Counted from the stretch's first letter, positions 1-9,779 are shown. The stretch is DNA of 64,000 nt from JADCRZ01 sp037718865 (GCA_037718865.1 JBBJMP010000024.1:1-64000); one strand, 5' to 3'. The notes: a model not told the origin generated them from the sequence alone. Translations and numbers: made by a program.

Positions 1-92
1 AGATAAACAATTATCTAAGCATTATGTTGCATAACTAAATAATCACTACACTAGTCAATCAAAGTTTAGTTATATTACAGCGAAAATAGGAT

Positions 93-269
93 TTGATTAA
101 TTATGAAGCGGTCCCGTCTCTTTATCTCCCTGATCGCGAGGAAGCATTAAAAGAATTTCCAGTTCGCGGCAGAGATGATATCATTGAATCTTACTTTATG
201 GCAGCTCATTTCTTTCCCAGTCTGCACGTTTTTTTGTTATACCGGGCAATGAAAAAAACGTGGCTGTGA
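93..269 (+). pseudogene. short open frame, unidentified, possible gene remnant
   Basis: A 58-codon open frame with no ATG start (TTG at 93) ends just before the first clear gene. Its peptide has a charged first half and a hydrophobic stretch ending in LLYRAMKKTWL, so it looks more like a protein tail than random DNA. I do not recognise a family. The rest of 1-314 holds only AT-rich sequence. Confidence 0.2.
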
Positions 270-314
270 TGAATAGAAGAGAGGGAAATCGGATTCTCAA
301 TTTCTAAAGTATTT

Positions 315-986
315 ATGAAAATAGCTATAGTCATTGGTGCTACAGGTTTAGTGGGAACACAGTTAATTCATTTGTTACTTGATGATAACCGCTTTAGTAA
401 ACTGATTGTTTTTAGCAGGCGCCCTTTACATCTTACAAATGCAAAGTTAGAAGAACACCTTATCGATTTTGACAAACCTGGTACATGGCAGCACCTGGTA
501 AAAGGAGATGTGTTCTGTTCTACATTAGGTACTACCTTGAAACAGGCAGGAGGACAACAGGCGCAATATAAAATTGACTATACCTATCAGTATGCCTTTG
601 CGCAGGCTGCAGCTTATAACGGAGTTCCTGTATATGTATTGGTTTCTTCCCCATCGGCCAACCCTGATGCTAAGTTCTTCTATCTGCGCATGAAGGGTGA
701 ATTGGAGCGTGATATCAGGAGCTTAAACTTTTCAAATATACACATCATTCAGCCTGGACTACTTGTTGGTGACAGAGAGCAAGAGCGGTTTGGCGAGAAG
801 TTTGGCTATAAAATATTAAGGGTTCTAAACATTATGGGTATATTTATGAAATACCGCCCAGTTCACGGAAAAATTGTTGCACAGGCTATGGTGAAGGCAG
901 CCATGTCGACAGCGAAAGGAGTTCATTTATATACTTTGGAAGATGTATTTAACTTAGCAGGCCTGAATGGAGATAGCCAATTATAG
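315..986 (+). CDS. NAD(P)-binding Rossmann-fold oxidoreductase-like protein
   Basis: The 223-residue protein begins with a beta strand and the nucleotide-binding motif GATGLVG at residues 8-14. This is the atypical short-chain dehydrogenase/epimerase pattern seen in the HTATIP2/YbjT-like group. A VLVSS strand followed by the YLRMKGELE segment (about residues 130-140) sits where these proteins carry their active-site region. No signal peptide is visible, so it should be cytoplasmic. It is close in length to its family (about 210-230). Substrate unknown. It lies 56 bp before a histidine kinase on the same strand, but I see no functional link. Confidence 0.75.
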   Translation: MKIAIVIGATGLVGTQLIHLLLDDNRFSKLIVFSRRPLHLTNAKLEEHLIDFDKPGTWQHLVKGDVFCSTLGTTLKQAGGQQAQYKIDYTYQYAFAQAAAYNGVPVYVLVSSPSANPDAKFFYLRMKGELERDIRSLNFSNIHIIQPGLLVGDREQERFGEKFGYKILRVLNIMGIFMKYRPVHGKIVAQAMVKAAMSTAKGVHLYTLEDVFNLAGLNGDSQL

Positions 987-1042
987 GTTAATTTTATCTT
1001 TTACTGAGAAACTGTCAATCCAAATAAATAAGTTCAGTTATA

Positions 1043-3787
1043 ATGGATTTTAGAGCCTATGAAGCGGCACCAGGAATAAGTGTTATAGTACTACCTGATA
1101 TGCCGGTATTTACTCATGTAGCCGTGAGTTATGACTTTATTCGCAGTTCGGGGATGAGAAAAGAGGATGTTATCGATAAGGGCCATTTTGAAGTCTTTCC
1201 TAAAAGTCCTGATGATCTCAACTTTACCGGAGAACTTAACCTCAGAGCTTCCTTTGCATATATCATTAAAAATAAACTCCCGCATGAAATACCCTTACAA
1301 AGATACGATGTACCTGTAGGAGATGGTAAGTTTAAGGAACGGTACTGGAAAATTAATAATGCTCCTATATTAAGTGATGAAGGCAAAGTACTTTACATAA
1401 TTCATAGTGCCTTAGATGTTACTGAACAGGTAAATGCTGAGCAAAGATTAGAATCGACAAAAGGCATTGAAAAGGCCTATAACTTTTTCATGAATGCGCC
1501 GGTAATTATAGGATACGTAAAGGGTGATGATTATATTATTGAACTGGCTAATGAGGGATTGCTGGAGGTCTGGGGAAGAAATGCTGAAGTGGTTGGCAAA
1601 CCATTGGTAAAAGCCATTCCTGAATTGGAAGAACAGGGATTCACGACACTTCTTGAACAGGTGCGAACAACAGGAGAACCCTTTTATGCTTATGAATTTC
1701 CAATTACACTCAATCGCCATGGAAAACAAGAAGTAGTATACTTTGATTTTGTATATAAACCTTTCTACGAAAATGATACTGCGAAAAAGGCAACCGGCGT
1801 TATCAGCATAGGTCACGACGTCACGGCTCAAGTGCTCGCAACAAAAAAGGTTCAGGAAAGTGATGCGAAGTACCGAACGTTGTTTAATACTATGGATGAG
1901 GGCTTTGCTGTTCTTGAAATGATTTTTGATGATAACAAACGGGCAGTTGATTATAAATTTCTTGAAACCAACCAGGTATTTGAGAAACAAACAGGTTTAA
2001 AAAATGCAACGGGTAAAACGGCACGTCAACTGGTTCCGGACTTAGAACCTCATTGGTTTGAATTATATGGGAAAGTCGCCCGGACGGGTGAGCCCATTCG
2101 CTTTATAGAAGGATCTCAGGCAATGGGGCGTTGGTTTGAAGTTTCTGCTTTTCCATTATTTTACGAGGGAAGCCAAAAAGTGGCGCTTCTCTTTACCGAT
2201 ATTTCGGAACGTAAAAAGGCTGAGGAAGCTTTAAAACTAAGCGAGGGGAACCTCAGGAACATTATTCTACAATCACCTGTCGCAATTGCTATTTTAAAAG
2301 GTGCTTCCTTTTTAGTTGAAATTGCTAATGATCGTATGTATGAACTTTGGGGAAAAGGCGAAGCGGAACTCTTAAATAAATCCGTTTTTGAAAGACTACC
2401 AGAGGTGAAAAACCAGTGGTATGAAGATTTGCTGAATGATGTATTTAGGACGGGCAACAGATTTTCTGCCCAGGGCATCCCTGTTACTTTGCCGCGCCAT
2501 GGTAACATAGAAACCGTTTATATAAACCTCCTTTATGAAGCTTTTAGAGAGGGTGACGGCACTATATCCGGAGTCATGGCGGTTGCGGTTGACGTAACAG
2601 ATCAGGTATTGGCAAGATTGAAGATAGAAAAGAGCAATCAGGAATTTAAGTTTGTAACTGACTTTATGCCTCAGATAATCTGGGCAACTAAACCAGATGG
2701 GTATCATGATTTTTATAATAAACGCTGGTATGATTACACCGGTTTAACCTTTGAGCAGTCCAAAGATACTGGCTGGAACACTGTAATACATTCCGATGAC
2801 CAGGGAAGAGCCTGGGAAATATGGAGACGCTGTCTGGAAACAGGAAACCCATACGAAATAGAATATCGTTTCAGGCGGTTTGACGGTGAATACCGTTGGT
2901 TTTTGGGTAGGGCACTGCCGCTAAGAGATGAGGCCGGTACCATTTTAAAATGGTATGGCACCTGTACTGATATAGATGACCAGAAGAAAGCATCTGACTT
3001 ATTAGAAGAAAAGGTAAAAGAACGCACCAGGGAGTTGGAAAACCAAAAAAATGAGCTTAAGCGTTCCAATGCTAATCTGGAGGATTTTGCACATGCTGCT
3101 TCGCACGACCTGAAAGAACCTCTTAGAAAGATTCGAACTTTTTCTGATAGATTAAAAAGTAAGCTTCAGAATAAGTTATTGGACGATGATCAACACTACC
3201 TTCAACGCATGGAGAAGGCAACTGAAAGAATGCAATTATTAATTGATGACCTTTTGGAATATTCTCATGTATCCATCTCAAATAATTATTTCGAAGAAAT
3301 TGACCTCAATAAAAAAGTAACTCAGGTCCTTGAGGACCTTGAACTGGAAATCACTGAAAAGAATGCAAAGGTAACTGTCCATTCATTACCTGTGATTAGG
3401 GGACACAGAAGGCAGATCCAGCAGCTGTTTCAAAACTTAATTACCAATGCACTTAAATTCAGGAAGCCTGATGTTAGTCCGGAAATTCAAATAAGTTCTG
3501 CCGTTATCAGTGGAGAAAATATTAGTTCATCTTATCTTGGTGGGGATTCCAAAAACAAGTTGTATCATTTAATTGAGATTGCAGACAATGGAATTGGTTT
3601 TGAACAAGAGTATGCTGAGAAGATTTTTAAAATGTTTCAACGATTACATGGTAAACAGGAATATGAAGGCACTGGCATCGGGCTTGCTATTGTTAAAAAG
3701 GTAGTGGAAAACCATAAAGGATTTATTAGTGCTGAAAGCCGACCTGGAAAAGGAGCTTGCTTTAAAGTATATCTACCAATCGAATAA
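1043..3787 (+). CDS. multi-PAS sensor histidine kinase (soluble)
   Basis: This 914-residue protein is a signal-sensing kinase without membrane segments. About five consecutive PAS/PAC units fill residues 1-655; the last contains DFMPQIIWATKPDGYHDFYN, a typical PAS_3 start. A coiled coil at about 655-685 (LLEEKVKERTRELENQKNEL) leads to the dimerisation/phosphoacceptor domain with the H-box ASHDLKEPLRK, His about 688. The ATPase domain follows with N-box QLFQNLITNALKF, G1 IADNGIGF and G2 GTGIGLAI. There is no receiver domain and no adjacent response regulator, so the partner is encoded elsewhere. Tandem PAS modules of this kind often sense light, redox state or small ligands; nothing here says which. 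Confidence 0.93.
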   Translation: MDFRAYEAAPGISVIVLPDMPVFTHVAVSYDFIRSSGMRKEDVIDKGHFEVFPKSPDDLNFTGELNLRASFAYIIKNKLPHEIPLQRYDVPVGDGKFKERYWKINNAPILSDEGKVLYIIHSALDVTEQVNAEQRLESTKGIEKAYNFFMNAPVIIGYVKGDDYIIELANEGLLEVWGRNAEVVGKPLVKAIPELEEQGFTTLLEQVRTTGEPFYAYEFPITLNRHGKQEVVYFDFVYKPFYENDTAKKATGVISIGHDVTAQVLATKKVQESDAKYRTLFNTMDEGFAVLEMIFDDNKRAVDYKFLETNQVFEKQTGLKNATGKTARQLVPDLEPHWFELYGKVARTGEPIRFIEGSQAMGRWFEVSAFPLFYEGSQKVALLFTDISERKKAEEALKLSEGNLRNIILQSPVAIAILKGASFLVEIANDRMYELWGKGEAELLNKSVFERLPEVKNQWYEDLLNDVFRTGNRFSAQGIPVTLPRHGNIETVYINLLYEAFREGDGTISGVMAVAVDVTDQVLARLKIEKSNQEFKFVTDFMPQIIWATKPDGYHDFYNKRWYDYTGLTFEQSKDTGWNTVIHSDDQGRAWEIWRRCLETGNPYEIEYRFRRFDGEYRWFLGRALPLRDEAGTILKWYGTCTDIDDQKKASDLLEEKVKERTRELENQKNELKRSNANLEDFAHAASHDLKEPLRKIRTFSDRLKSKLQNKLLDDDQHYLQRMEKATERMQLLIDDLLEYSHVSISNNYFEEIDLNKKVTQVLEDLELEITEKNAKVTVHSLPVIRGHRRQIQQLFQNLITNALKFRKPDVSPEIQISSAVISGENISSSYLGGDSKNKLYHLIEIADNGIGFEQEYAEKIFKMFQRLHGKQEYEGTGIGLAIVKKVVENHKGFISAESRPGKGACFKVYLPIE

Positions 3788-3900
3788 TTGTTATTATAAA
3801 ATGTATAAAGAGTTAATTGCAAAAGTTATATGATTTGCTTTAGTAGCGTCATTAAGACTACATAATACTGATTGCGTAATAGATAAATTATACCAATCCA

Positions 3901-4030
3901 TTCAGTACCTTCTCCTTAATCCGCTTTGAATACTCTCTTAAGTCTGGCATCATATAATCTTTTGTATATCCCTTTATGAAGCCGGAGACTTTGTAGCTCA
4001 TTCCAGTATTCATTGACATTATTAACTTCA
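3901..4030 (-). pseudogene. remnant of a glyoxalase/VOC-family gene
   Basis: Reading the minus strand from about 4029 gives a frame that begins MIFLEVNNVNEYWNEL and runs to a stop near 3922, about 35 codons. The pattern of a beta strand followed by EV.DV..YW.EL resembles the second half of vicinal-oxygen-chelate (glyoxalase/bleomycin resistance) proteins. It directly abuts the inositol monophosphatase remnant, in another frame. Family call is from pattern only. Confidence 0.35.
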
Positions 4031-4037
4031 AGAAATA

Positions 4038-4435
4038 TCATTGTTCCCAGATTTTCAGATGAAATAAATCTATCCTGCCTGCACCAACATAAGCTAATTG
4101 CAAACCGTGTGGCCCATAATTTCTTACTACACCGAAATTTTCGAGTAAATCACCAACTGATGTCCCAATCTTTTGGTACAAGCCTTCTGTTTTTGTATAG
4201 TGGTGAGTATATTCAAACACAGCTACCATATCACCTAAACTGGTTTTTGAGCTGGGTTCTATCGGTTTATCATTAAGGAAAGCTCCATAGCCTTCTTTTG
4301 CCCAAAACATTTCTTGTGATAACGGATAATAAATGACTGCGAAGTTGGCATTGCCGTTGCGAACCAATACAGATTAACTGTCCAACCCGGTAAATGCTGA
4401 AAAATTCCGTGATTGATACTATGAGTCCAATCATT
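4038..4435 (-). pseudogene. broken inositol monophosphatase-family gene
   Basis: The minus strand encodes the middle of an inositol-monophosphatase-family protein in two frames. From about 4430 the frame reads DWTHSINHGIFQHLPGWTVNL, the metal-binding D-G-T-like segment. A one-base loss near 4372 shifts it into LVRNGNANFAVIYYPLSQ, followed by EMFWAKEGYGAFLNDKPI and a late AYVGAGRIDLF segment, ending at 4038. Both the N-terminus and the C-terminal WD motif are missing. The gene is dead or the remains of a deletion. Confidence 0.65.
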
Positions 4436-4440
4436 TGACC

Positions 4441-4864
4441 TACTGCAAAGGCAGCATATTCATTTCCTTTGCATCAGGTTGAAAACAATAAACCCATAAA
4501 TAATAGTAAGATAAAAAAAATCTTGAACTTCTGTCTTACTTGATTGAACAACCAAAATCCGGAACGGTAAGCAACGCTTATGGGTTTTATTAAAATATAA
4601 AAGATAGTGAAATTTATGTCGTACGTACAATAAGAACGTTTTATTAAGAATTTACCCGCGCTGCTAAATGCTGAATTTGCAATTTTGTACATTCTGCAAT
4701 CCAGTTTTTCAACCTTCTATATCACGACTCTGACTTTTGGATACGAAATTCAAAGATTCGGCTAATTTTCTTTGCCTTTCGTTTGAGACTTTTGTGTCTT
4801 CTATTTTGAAATGACAATTCGTTCATCCGGACGGAAACACTTTAATTAAACCGGATAAAATATT
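4441..4864. other. AT-rich spacer without a supported gene
   Basis: Open frames here are short, composition-driven and without recognisable motifs. I see no RNA gene or clear terminator. The stretch separates two groups of gene remnants. Confidence 0.4.
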
Positions 4865-4975
4865 ATGAGCAATATACTTGTTATAGGTGCATCGGGGGGC
4901 TTAGACGATTTGGAAAGCGTGTTGCACCGAAAAACAATTCCGATAAAAACCTTTCTTGAAACAGCCTTTTCTTGA
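4865..4975 (+). pseudogene. truncated N-terminus of a Rossmann-fold (NAD(P)-binding) gene
   Basis: A 36-codon frame starts MSNILVIGASGG, a beta strand plus glycine-rich dinucleotide-binding turn as in YbjT/NmrA-like proteins. The sequence then loses all similarity and stops. It looks like the first exon-length stretch of a deleted gene, its 3' part replaced by the promoter region of the TonB receptor. Confidence 0.4.
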
Positions 4976-4984
4976 AATCAGTAA

Positions 4985-4991
4985 AAGGAGG
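4985..4991 (+). promoter_or_regulatory. Shine-Dalgarno-like AAGGAGG before the TonB receptor
   Basis: AAGGAGG lies 3 bases before the ATG at 4995. Such strong sites are uncommon in Bacteroidota, and the spacing is short. It favours 4995 over the upstream ATG at 4956; the ATG at 5028 would also give a good signal peptide. Confidence 0.35.
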
Positions 4992-4994
4992 CCT

Positions 4995-7366
4995 ATGGCA
5001 AAAATCTACATAAACAATCCCACTAAAATGATACATTATCCAAAACCGGGTCTCTCCCTTTCGCTTTTTTTCTCGTGCGTGATGACATTTTCCGCCACGG
5101 CTCAAAAGAAGTTTACACTAAGCGGCTACGTGAAAAGCAGTAGTACAGGTGAAACTTCCATCGGAGCCAGCATCAGGGTGTTACCCAACGGTGCCGGTGC
5201 CGCCTCCAACGAGTACGGCTTTTACTCCTTGACCTTGCCCGTTAACACCTATCAGCTTGAAATTACCGCAGTAGGGAAACGGTCCGATACCGTACAAGTT
5301 ATTTTGGATAAGGATACCCGATTGAATTTTCTTCTCGACGAGGAGGCAAAGATTCTTGATGATGTCATCGTAAAAGGAGTCGCCAGAGGCGGCAGAACCA
5401 TCGCCGGAACGCAGACAGGTGTTGAACGATTGACAACCAGGGACATCAAAAACATACCGGTATTGCTGGGCGAACGGGATGTGTTAAAGACCATCCAGCT
5501 TTTGCCAGGCATAAAATCCGCAGGGGAGGGCAATGCGGGTTTCTTTGTGAGGGGCGGGAGTGCGGACCAAAACCAGATATTGCTGGATGATGCCAATGTT
5601 TACAATGCCACACACCTGCTGGGATTTTTTTCAACATTCAACTCAGACGCCATCAAGGATGTCACTGTATACAAGAGCGGCATGCCTGCTTCCTACGGAG
5701 GCCGCCTGTCTTCAGTACTCGATATCAAGATGAACGATGGAAACAATCAGGATTACAAAGTAAGCGGGGGCATTGGGCTAATCTCCGCAAAACTTAACGT
5801 GGAGGGTCCGATCCAGAAGGACAAATCTTCATTTTTGGTCACAGGCAGGAGAACGTATGCCGATGTTTTTCTGAAAGCTTCTAAAGACTCTACTATTAAT
5901 AAAAGCAGGCTTTACTTTTATGATTTTAATGCCAAAATGAATTATGAAATAGGTAAGAAAGACCGTATATACCTCAGCGGATATTTTGGTAAAGACAAAC
6001 TCGATTTTGGTGGGCAGTTTGGTGTTGATTGGGGCAATTCTACCGGCACGCTGAGGTGGAACCGCATATTGAGTCAGAAGCTTTTTGTAAACACATCGCT
6101 TATTTACAGCAATTACGACTATCAAATTACTCTTAAATCTGGCACTAACCTGTTCAAAGTATTTTCACAAATTAAAGATTGGAATTTTAAACAGGATTAC
6201 CAATTAAATGCCGGCACCAAAAATAATATCCGTTTTGGCTGGAGCACAATTTCCCACGCTGTGCGGCCAGGAGAGGTAACGGCTTCTGAGGATTCTGTCA
6301 AAGTAGATAGGTTACCTCAAAAACGTTTTTCGAGGGAGAGCGGGCTTTACGCCACTAACACATGGAAAGCTTCAAACAAACTCAACGTTACCTATGGTGT
6401 ACGGATATCAAATTTTAATGTATTAGGGAAAGGAGATTTTTACACCGTGAATAACGAGGGAACTATTATAGATACCACCTCGTATAAAAAAGGCCAAACT
6501 GTAAAGAGTTATTTGAATCCTGAGCCAAGGCTTGCAGCAGGTTATCAGTTTGATAACAATACTTCCGTAAAGGCATCGTACGTTCGTAATGTACAATACA
6601 TGCACCTTATCAATAACAGTTCCGGTGGATTCTCTCTGCTAAGTGGATCAGCAGCAGCATCAATATAAAGCCCGAACTTTCTGACCAATTTTCAGTAGGG
6701 TATTATAAAAATTTGGCGGCAAGTAAGTATGAGCTCACTGTGGAAGGGTATTATAAAACCATGACGAATCAGATAGATTATCGGGACGGTGTGGATGCTT
6801 TTAGCAACGAGGCAGTAGAAACGCAACTGCTTTACGGAAAAGGCAGGGCTTACGGCCTTGAAGGATTGATTAGAAAGAAAACAGGTAAGCTTACGGGTTG
6901 GGTAAGTTATACCATTTCAAAAACAGAACGCAATATAAATGGCATCAACAATAATAAGTGGTATAATGCAAGGCAGGATCGTACACACGACATTGCCATA
7001 GTAGGAATGTATGAGTTGAACAAAAAGTGGACAGTATCTGCAAACTGGATATATTATACAGGCGATGCAGTCACTTTCCCTAACGGAAAGTATACAGTCG
7101 GCGGGCAAACATTGTATTACTACACCAACAGAAATGGCTATCGTATGCCGGCTTACCACAGGCTCGATCTTGGCGCCACCAAGCAACTAAAGACAAAAGG
7201 TAAATGGACCAGTGAGCTTGCGTTTAGTCTGTATAACGCTTACGGAAGGCAAAATCCTTTCACTATCAACTTTAGAGATAACAAAGTTGACCCCGCAAAA
7301 ACTGAAGTGCTGCAAACTTCTCTTTTTAGATGGATACCGTCAATTTCTTACAACTTTAAATTTTAA
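4995..7366 (+). pseudogene. TonB-dependent receptor with carboxypeptidase-like domain, frameshifted
   Basis: This would be an outer-membrane TonB-dependent receptor of about 790 residues, importing an unknown ligand. After a signal peptide (LSLFFSCVMTFSATAQ) comes a CarbopepD-regulatory-like domain (FTLSGYVKSSSTGETSIGAS), then the plug with ERDVLKTIQLLPGIKSAGEG and FFVRGGSADQNQILLDDANV, then the barrel. The first frame stops at 6666-6668. Similarity resumes in another frame at WISSSINIKPELSDQ (from about 6645) and runs to a typical aromatic end, SISYNFKF. A one-base indel at about 6635-6645 explains this. It pairs with the DUF4249 lipoprotein 10 bp downstream. Whether the break is biological or a sequencing error is open. 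Confidence 0.85.
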
Positions 7367-7376
7367 AAAAGCATTT

Positions 7377-8246
7377 ATGAATAAGAATATATCAACCGCA
7401 ATTAATACAAGTACAAATGCTTTTTCAGCAGCTATAAAAATATTTACATCCAAGAGATCGGGAATAATAGCAGCCGCCTCTTGTTTAGCGCTTGGATGGC
7501 TTACAGGATGCGAAAAGGTTATTGATTTGAAACTTAACAATGCTGAAGCTCAATATGTAATTGAGGGGAATGTGAGCAACCGTGCGTTTGAACCGGCAGA
7601 AGTAAAAATTTCTAAGACAAAAAACTTTAATGACGATAATAATTTTATTGGGGTAAGTGGCGCCAATGTGGGGATTAAAGTAAATAACGGCACCTCATAC
7701 AATCTTACAGAATCTGCAACAGGCGTTTATAGAAATGCAGCACTTAAGGGAGTTCCGGGCAATACATATACGCTCAATGTAAGTGTAGACGGAAAGGACT
7801 TTTCAGGAACATCTACCATGCCTTCGCAAATAGTGCCGTTAGATACCATTTTTGTAGCAGATGAGGTATTTGCCGGGAGTACCCTGAAAACGGTTAGGCC
7901 CTCATTTTTAGATCCCGTTGGCTTAGGAAATAGTTATCGGTTTATTCAATATAATAATAACGTGCAGGTAAAAAAAGTATTTGTTCAAAATGATGAACTC
8001 AGCGACGGATTAAACCTGCCCTTTCCTTTATTTGATGATGATACGAAACTAAAGAGCGGCGATAGTGTACGGTTAAACATGCTTTGCCTGGACAGGTTTA
8101 TGTACAAATATTGGTTTAGTGTAGAAGAGTCAGCCACAGGGCAGGGAGAAAGCACGCCAACCAACCCTGTTACCAACATCGTAGGTGGTGCCCTTGGTTA
8201 TTTTAGCGCCCACAGCGTCACCAGTAAGGCGGTTATCGTTCCATAA
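7377..8246 (+). CDS. DUF4249 domain-containing lipoprotein
   Basis: The 289-residue product is predicted to be an exported lipoprotein: a hydrophobic stretch ends in the lipobox LTGC (Cys about 45 residues in). The body matches the DUF4249 family, with the early segment EAQYVIEGNVSNRAFEPAEV and the late signature NPVTNIVGGALGYFSAHS. DUF4249 lipoproteins usually sit directly behind TonB receptors of the type encoded upstream and are thought to act with them at the outer membrane. The start at 7377 was chosen because it lies just after the receptor stop; the open frame itself extends further upstream inside the receptor gene. Confidence 0.85.
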   Translation: MNKNISTAINTSTNAFSAAIKIFTSKRSGIIAAASCLALGWLTGCEKVIDLKLNNAEAQYVIEGNVSNRAFEPAEVKISKTKNFNDDNNFIGVSGANVGIKVNNGTSYNLTESATGVYRNAALKGVPGNTYTLNVSVDGKDFSGTSTMPSQIVPLDTIFVADEVFAGSTLKTVRPSFLDPVGLGNSYRFIQYNNNVQVKKVFVQNDELSDGLNLPFPLFDDDTKLKSGDSVRLNMLCLDRFMYKYWFSVEESATGQGESTPTNPVTNIVGGALGYFSAHSVTSKAVIVP

Positions 8247-8281
8247 ATATATACTTTCTGCAACCCAGGATAGAATGACAA

Positions 8282-8355
8282 GCGAAAAACACTGACAGTT
8301 GCAGTCAGACAATTATTAATGACAATTATTTATGTGTTTAAAACATTAGTAGCAA
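8282..8355 (+). repeat. 74-bp imperfect repeat, copy 1 (5' end of small conserved gene)
   Basis: This segment matches 9425-9498 at roughly 84 percent by eye. It includes an ATG and 12 further codons (reading IIYVFKTLVAN, then a stop) equivalent to the start of the small gene at 9468. It is a duplicated upstream region without the gene body. Confidence 0.65.
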
Positions 8356-8435
8356 ATTAACAGTAACGTCCGAATACATTAATTGTTATTACAAAGCAAT
8401 TTCAAAATTTTCCAATCATATAAAAACAAAAAATC

Positions 8436-9110
8436 ATGCAAATTCTAAAATTCTCTTTAATGGTAGTGTTATTCTCTGCCATCTTTTTGTCTGCTTACAG
8501 TCAGGCAAAAGACCTGAACAAAATAGAAACTTCTGCGCAGGTGCTTAATGAGTTCGGTAAGATGAAAGAAAACATACCCGAAAAAATGTTTAATGTCGCC
8601 GAAGGATTAATCATTGTTCCAAAGATGTTAAATGCCGGTTTCGGTGTAGCCGGTAAAAGGGGCAAAGGCATAGCCGTAATAAAAAATGCAAATGGCTCCT
8701 GGAGCAACCCTGTCTTTGTTACGCTCACAGGTGGCAGCCTCGGATTGCAGGCAGGTGTGCAATCGGTTGATCTTGTTTTAATTTTTAAGAGCAGAGAAAC
8801 ACTTGAAAACATTGGCAAAGGCAGCTTTACCCTTGGAGGTGACGCTTCGGTTACTGCAGGCCCGATAGGACGAAATTCCGGCGCCGCTACTGATTATAAA
8901 TTAGATGCCGAAGTTTATTCTTATTCAAAATCCAAAGGCTTATTTGCAGGAGTCAGTTTAGGTGGTTCTTCTTTACATATTGACAAAAAAGCGAACCAGA
9001 GCTACTACGGTAAAAAAGAGGAAGCTAAAACGTTGTTTGCGATGGGAAATAAAGGCAATTCAAAGGAAATTACCTCATTGAAACGTACCCTCAACGGTTT
9101 GTTTTTGTAG
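8436..9110 (+). CDS. secreted SYLF (Ysc84-like) lipid-binding domain protein
   Basis: The 224-residue protein starts with a Sec signal peptide ending near SAYSQA. The mature part is a SYLF domain: EGLIIVPKMLNAGFGVAGKR, a glycine-rich VTLTGGSLGLQAGVQSVDLV core, and GRNSGAATDYKLDAEVYSYS with GLFAGVSLGGS near the end. SYLF domains bind phosphoinositides in eukaryotes; the bacterial role in the periplasm is unknown. Length is normal. It stands alone between two copies of a 74-bp repeat. Confidence 0.85.
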   Translation: MQILKFSLMVVLFSAIFLSAYSQAKDLNKIETSAQVLNEFGKMKENIPEKMFNVAEGLIIVPKMLNAGFGVAGKRGKGIAVIKNANGSWSNPVFVTLTGGSLGLQAGVQSVDLVLIFKSRETLENIGKGSFTLGGDASVTAGPIGRNSGAATDYKLDAEVYSYSKSKGLFAGVSLGGSSLHIDKKANQSYYGKKEEAKTLFAMGNKGNSKEITSLKRTLNGLFL

Positions 9111-9467
9111 AATTTAGGGTTAGCATTAAATTTTCTTATCCATTACATAACACCGCTCACAGAGGTCAGACCCCATAAAGAACCAGTAGAAAGTAAGATG
9201 CCTGAGATATCAGGGAATTAGTTAAAGGTGATAATATGTGGCTCGCTTATAGCAATACAGGAAAATTGCAAAACATTTTCCTGTATTTTATTAAGAAAAT
9301 GAAAAGAGAATCGAACAAATTATGCGCATGGGCTGGTTGGATAAGATTGAATAGTAATTTGACAAAACGAAGACACCAAACTGAAAGCGGGAAGACGGTG
9401 CGTGCGGATATGCATTGTGTTGACGCAAAAAACAATGACAGTTGCCGCCAGATAGCAATTAATGACA
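9111..9467. other. intergenic stretch holding a long hairpin and a repeat copy
   Basis: No coding frame in this stretch is convincing. It holds the perfect hairpin at 9254-9287 and most of the second 74-bp repeat copy. Confidence 0.5.
9254..9287. terminator. 13-bp perfect hairpin, possible terminator
   Basis: Arms AATACAGGAAAAT (9254-9266) and ATTTTCCTGTATT (9275-9287) pair fully around an 8-base loop. A short T-rich run (TTATT) follows on the plus strand. It lies 144 bp after the SYLF gene and could end its transcript, but the U-tract is weak. Confidence 0.4.
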
Positions 9468-9498
9468 ATGATATATGTATTTAAAACATCAGTAACCA
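9425..9498 (+). repeat. 74-bp imperfect repeat, copy 2 (upstream and start of small gene)
   Basis: This copy carries the intact start of the small conserved gene. The shared part reaches about 37 bp upstream of the ATG, so it probably includes leader or promoter sequence. Confidence 0.65.
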
Positions 9499-9677
9499 AC
9501 AAGCGAAAAGCCCGACGATTAAAACCAATTTTAGATCAGTTACTGCCACTATCGAAGTGGAATTTTGATCTTGATGACTGCGACAATATCCTCCGCATCG
9601 ACAGCGTTACCGACATTGTAGAAAAAGTAATATGGAAACTAAAATCCTTTGGTTTTGAATGCGAAGAATTAGCATAA
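9468..9677 (+). CDS. small conserved hypothetical protein (69 aa)
   Basis: The product starts MIYVFKTSV, and carries the acidic segment KWNFDLDDCDNILRIDS and an end FGFECEELA. I recall short proteins of this kind as common uncharacterised Bacteroidota proteins; no function is known to me. It has no signal peptide and looks like a small alpha/beta cytoplasmic protein. An alternative ATG lies two codons upstream (9462); the damaged repeat copy keeps only that one. Confidence 0.6.
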   Translation: MIYVFKTSVTNKRKARRLKPILDQLLPLSKWNFDLDDCDNILRIDSVTDIVEKVIWKLKSFGFECEELA

Positions 9678-9746
9678 TTTTAAACGACAAACGGAATGCA
9701 GTTGGTAAGCAGTTTGACATGAAGGGGCACTAATGTAATTAGTATG

Positions 9747-9779
9747 ACAATGTGCACAAATTGGACTTTTGTGCATTGT
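9747..9779. promoter_or_regulatory. inverted repeat upstream of the AraC-type regulator
   Basis: Arms ACAATGTGCACAAA (9747-9760) and TTTTGTGCATTGT (9767-9779) are reverse complements except for one bulged base, with a 6-base spacer. It lies about 70 bp before the regulator start, a suitable place for an operator, possibly for autoregulation. Confidence 0.35.

Noticed and set aside
1448..1990. 180-codon frame antisense to the histidine kinase
   Set aside because: Shadow of the PAS region; rich in Phe/Cys/Ser as expected from antisense reading.
4474..4692. 72-codon minus-strand frame with hydrophobic residues
   Set aside because: Composition-driven frame in a remnant-rich spacer, no motif or start context.
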